A DNA stretch of 15,607 nucleotides, from NCBI GenBank assembly GCA_964609465.1, contig CAZSSQ010000057.1:1-15607 (forward strand), in the 5' to 3' direction. Each line of letters begins with the position of its first letter. Position 1 is the first letter of the stretch. Of this stretch, positions 13,566 through 15,607 are shown one piece after another. The DNA is from CAVSBT01 sp964609465 (GTDB lineage Bacteria; Chloroflexota; Dehalococcoidia; DSTF01; JALHUB01). A program made the position numbers and the translations under genes. The notes beneath the pieces are model-generated. The model saw nothing but the letters and a program-made list of their open reading frames with translations, did no database searches and was not told where the DNA came from.

Positions 13566-14936
13566 CTAGCGACCCATACGGTCGTTGTACTCCTTGATGG
13601 CGGCGTTGCCCGCCTTGACCGCAGCCGCCAGCGCCTCGTCCGGGCTGGCGCTCCCCGAGAGCATGCTCTCGATGGCGGCCCTGATGCTGTCCTCTACCTG
13701 CTGGAAGGGGCCTAGCAGTGCGCCCAGGGCAGCGGTGGTGGTTGCCGTCTTGGCGAAGAGGTCAGCCGGTATCTGGAACTGAGGGTACTTGGCGATGATG
13801 TCCTTTGCGGTCGGCAAGTCATAGGCGGAGTTGCGGACGGGGAGGTACCCGCTACCGGCGAACCACTCCGCCTGCTGTTCTGGTTCAGCGAGCCACTTGA
13901 TGAACTTCCAGGCGGCGTCGCGTTCCTTCTCAGGCCGTGCGCTCATGATCCAGAGGGAGCGGCTGTAGACGCCGGGTGAGCCTTCGGGGACTTTGCCTGG
14001 GATGCCGGGGACGGGCGCCACGCCCAGGTCGACGCCCTCTATTCCCTTCGCGAGGATGTCCATGACGGAGCGCAGGGCGGCCGAGGAGCTGAAGACCATG
14101 ACGGCCTTGCGGGCGCCGACGGCCAGGAGGCCGTTGGCGCCGGTCGGGTCCCACCCGATGTTCAGGGCCAGGCCGTCCTGCACCATGTCGTGCCACCACT
14201 GCAAGAACTTCCGGCCGGCGTCGTTGTCGAAGGCGACCTCCGTGGCGAAGCCAGCGCGGCCGTTCTCGTTGTTGACATAAAGCTCACCACCGCCCGCCAG
14301 CATGAATCTCACAAACCAGGGCGAGATGTCCAGGGCAAGGCCGAAGCGGGTGACGTTGCCGGCCGAGTCGCGCTGTACGAGCTTCTCTGAGGCGGCGCGG
14401 ACCTCGTCCAGGTCTCTGGGTGGCTGCTCCGGGTCCAGGCCCACCTCTTGGAAGGGGAGCTTGTTGTAGTACATGAGGGGGACGAGCACGCCGCATGGCA
14501 TGGCGTAAAGGGTGTTGTCAACGGTGTAGTAGGCAATGGCCGCCGGTACGAAGTCCGACAGGTCGTAGTCTTGCTGGTCAATGTACTCCTGGATGGGAGT
14601 GATCTCACCGCTGTCGATCAAGGCCTGGGCATAGCCCTCCGACATGTAGGCGATGGCGGGCACGTTGCCGCTGGGCATGCTGGCGATGAGCTTTAGCGTC
14701 AAGTCGACATCGCTGCCCTGGAAGAGGGGCTCGACCTTCACCTCGTTCTGGGAGGCGTTGAAGCTGTTCACCAGCTTGACCAGGTTGTCGTTGCCAGAGG
14801 CCGTCTCCGAGTGCCAGAAGGTGATCTTGACCGGGCCGGAGGGGGTCTCCTTCTCGGCGGGCTCGCCGCCGCCACCTCCGCCGCAGGCTGTCAGTACCAG
14901 CGAGAGGACGGCGAGGAAGAGAGCGAATCGTCTCAT
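13566..14936 (-). CDS. Extracellular solute-binding lipoprotein, family 1 (sugar ABC transporter), upstream copy
   Basis: The protein has 456 residues. The start is ATG 14936, preceded by AGGAGGTT, where the same lipoprotein signal MRRFALFLAVLSLVLTAC begins; an in-frame start at 15011 would overlap the ceramidase-like gene and hide the signal. The lipobox, ITFWHSETASGNDN, the MPCGVLVPLMYYNKLPF block and the AAWKFIKWLAEPEQQAEWF block match the other copy. Differences are spread through the N-terminal two-thirds (for example SDVD against NSTE and VFSSS against VLGTS), so the two may bind related but different ligands. It lies 71 bases after the ceramidase-like gene on the same strand, so they may be one operon. 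Transporter permease genes are not in the window. Confidence 0.92.
   Translation of the reverse strand: MRRFALFLAVLSLVLTACGGGGGGEPAEKETPSGPVKITFWHSETASGNDNLVKLVNSFNASQNEVKVEPLFQGSDVDLTLKLIASMPSGNVPAIAYMSEGYAQALIDSGEITPIQEYIDQQDYDLSDFVPAAIAYYTVDNTLYAMPCGVLVPLMYYNKLPFQEVGLDPEQPPRDLDEVRAASEKLVQRDSAGNVTRFGLALDISPWFVRFMLAGGGELYVNNENGRAGFATEVAFDNDAGRKFLQWWHDMVQDGLALNIGWDPTGANGLLAVGARKAVMVFSSSAALRSVMDILAKGIEGVDLGVAPVPGIPGKVPEGSPGVYSRSLWIMSARPEKERDAAWKFIKWLAEPEQQAEWFAGSGYLPVRNSAYDLPTAKDIIAKYPQFQIPADLFAKTATTTAALGALLGPFQQVEDSIRAAIESMLSGSASPDEALAAAVKAGNAAIKEYNDRMGR
13579..13712. repeat. Near-identical tract shared by the two binding-protein genes (copy 2)
   Basis: This is the partner of 11929-12062, with one difference in 134 bases. 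Similarity also runs past the stop codon for about 16 bases (GCTAGCAG then CCGCAGG on the minus strand) and then ends sharply, which marks one edge of the duplicated unit. Confidence 0.7.
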
Positions 14937-15007
14937 GCTGTTTGAACCTCCTGACAAGAGCTGCGCCCTTGCCGTAGAGCCTGCGCTCGCGGGTGGCGTG
15001 GCGTGAC

Positions 15008-15607
15008 TCAACTCCCCATGGCTTCGTTCAGCACGGCCACGGCTTCCCGCTTCACGATCGCCTCCGCTTCGGGTGCGAAGAGGGTGATGCCAGCCTCATA
15101 GCCGCCCTCCTCGTACACCGCTGGCGGGCAGACGTACCACACGTAGTGATTGGCGTAGCCGGCGACGAGCAGGTGGCGGATCCCACTCGCCTGCTGGATG
15201 GCCTCCGCCGTCTCCCTGAAGAACTCTCCCGGCAGCCCCAGGATGGCGAGATCGGGGCCGAGGGCGAGCGCCATGACTTCGGACTGAAGGGCGCGGCCTT
15301 CGGGCTGCTCCGCGCTGCGCTGGACCACCGTCCGCTCGGTATGCAGTCGCGTGACCTCCTGCAACAGCGCGTGGCGCTGGTCGGCCGGGGTGCCCGGGGG
15401 CAGAGCTTGCAGCCGCTCCATCAGTTCCGAAAGGCGGGCCTCGCACTCCTCCAGAGGCATGAGGGGTCGCAGGGGCAATTCCATGTGGCGGCTGGCGACT
15501 CGCAGGCGCACCTCGGGCAGCAGCTCGCCGGCGGTGACCGGCTTCTCGGTGAGCTCGAACCAGCGGATATTCCAGGCTCGCTGGCCTCGACCCAGAGGGT
15601 GCAGCTC
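15008..15607 (-). CDS. Neutral/alkaline ceramidase-like protein, C-terminal part (5' end outside window)
   Basis: The minus-strand frame is open from the window edge to TGA at 15010-15008, giving 199 residues. The visible part has a helical segment (MPLEECEARLSELMERLQAL and following) and then LALGPDLAILGLPGEFFRET, HLLVAGYANHYVWYVCPPAV and YEEGGYEAGITLFAPEAEAI. These are typical of the C-terminal half of neutral/alkaline non-lysosomal ceramidase-type proteins (GLPGE..., ANxYxxY..., EGGYE). Many bacterial members are not proven ceramidases and act on unknown amides or esters. A methionine or GTG inside (for example near 15511) is not the start, since the frame runs on upstream without a stop. 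It precedes the binding-protein gene by 71 bases on the same strand. Confidence 0.75.
   Translation of the reverse strand, partial: ELHPLGRGQRAWNIRWFELTEKPVTAGELLPEVRLRVASRHMELPLRPLMPLEECEARLSELMERLQALPPGTPADQRHALLQEVTRLHTERTVVQRSAEQPEGRALQSEVMALALGPDLAILGLPGEFFRETAEAIQQASGIRHLLVAGYANHYVWYVCPPAVYEEGGYEAGITLFAPEAEAIVKREAVAVLNEAMGS

Overview
The window is about 15.6 kb of GC-rich bacterial DNA. It looks like Chloroflexota (perhaps a Dehalococcoidia-like lineage), judged from the Thr-Pro-rich secreted-protein linker, the Tad gene order without a secretin, the ECF sigma gene with a small partner, and UgpB-type lipoproteins. The taxonomic call is an inference.

Left part (1-1306). A minus-strand secreted protein runs off the left edge. 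It has a GTG start at 235, a signal peptide and a Thr-Pro linker. Its roughly 760-base leader on the minus strand holds two tandem cyclic-di-GMP class I (GEMM-I) riboswitches. The gene-proximal copy is followed by an intact intrinsic terminator, the distal copy by a decayed one. Both aptamers carry unusual extra sequence between the P2 hairpin and the conserved GGACGCAAAGC core, and the proximal copy also carries inserted palindromic hairpins.

Middle part (1307-11700), all plus strand. First comes a membrane protein with an outer VWA domain and an inner FHA-like domain, ending in a terminator. Next is an ECF sigma factor with a small probable partner protein. A tad (Flp pilus) locus follows: two Flp pilins separated by a strong hairpin, a TadE-like pseudopilin, a 47-codon TadG remnant, CpaB, CpaE/TadZ, the CpaF/TadA ATPase, TadB, TadC and a DUF192 protein coupled to TadC. 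No prepilin peptidase and no secretin is present here. An AACCCTAA motif lies upstream of the sigma gene, the first pilin and cpaE. In the first two cases AGACCC follows at identical spacing, which suggests that the sigma factor may drive itself and the pilus genes.

Right part (11701-15607), minus strand. Two tandem lipoprotein solute-binding genes of the sugar ABC family (about 85 % identical proteins) flank a 3' remnant of a uroporphyrinogen-decarboxylase-like gene. The C-terminal part of a neutral/alkaline ceramidase-like protein enters from the right edge. No permease or ATPase genes for the binding proteins are visible.

Together the left and middle parts read as a surface-attachment region: c-di-GMP-sensing RNA on a secreted protein, next to a sigma factor, a VWA surface protein and a Tad pilus. 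The functional link between them is inferred from adjacency only.
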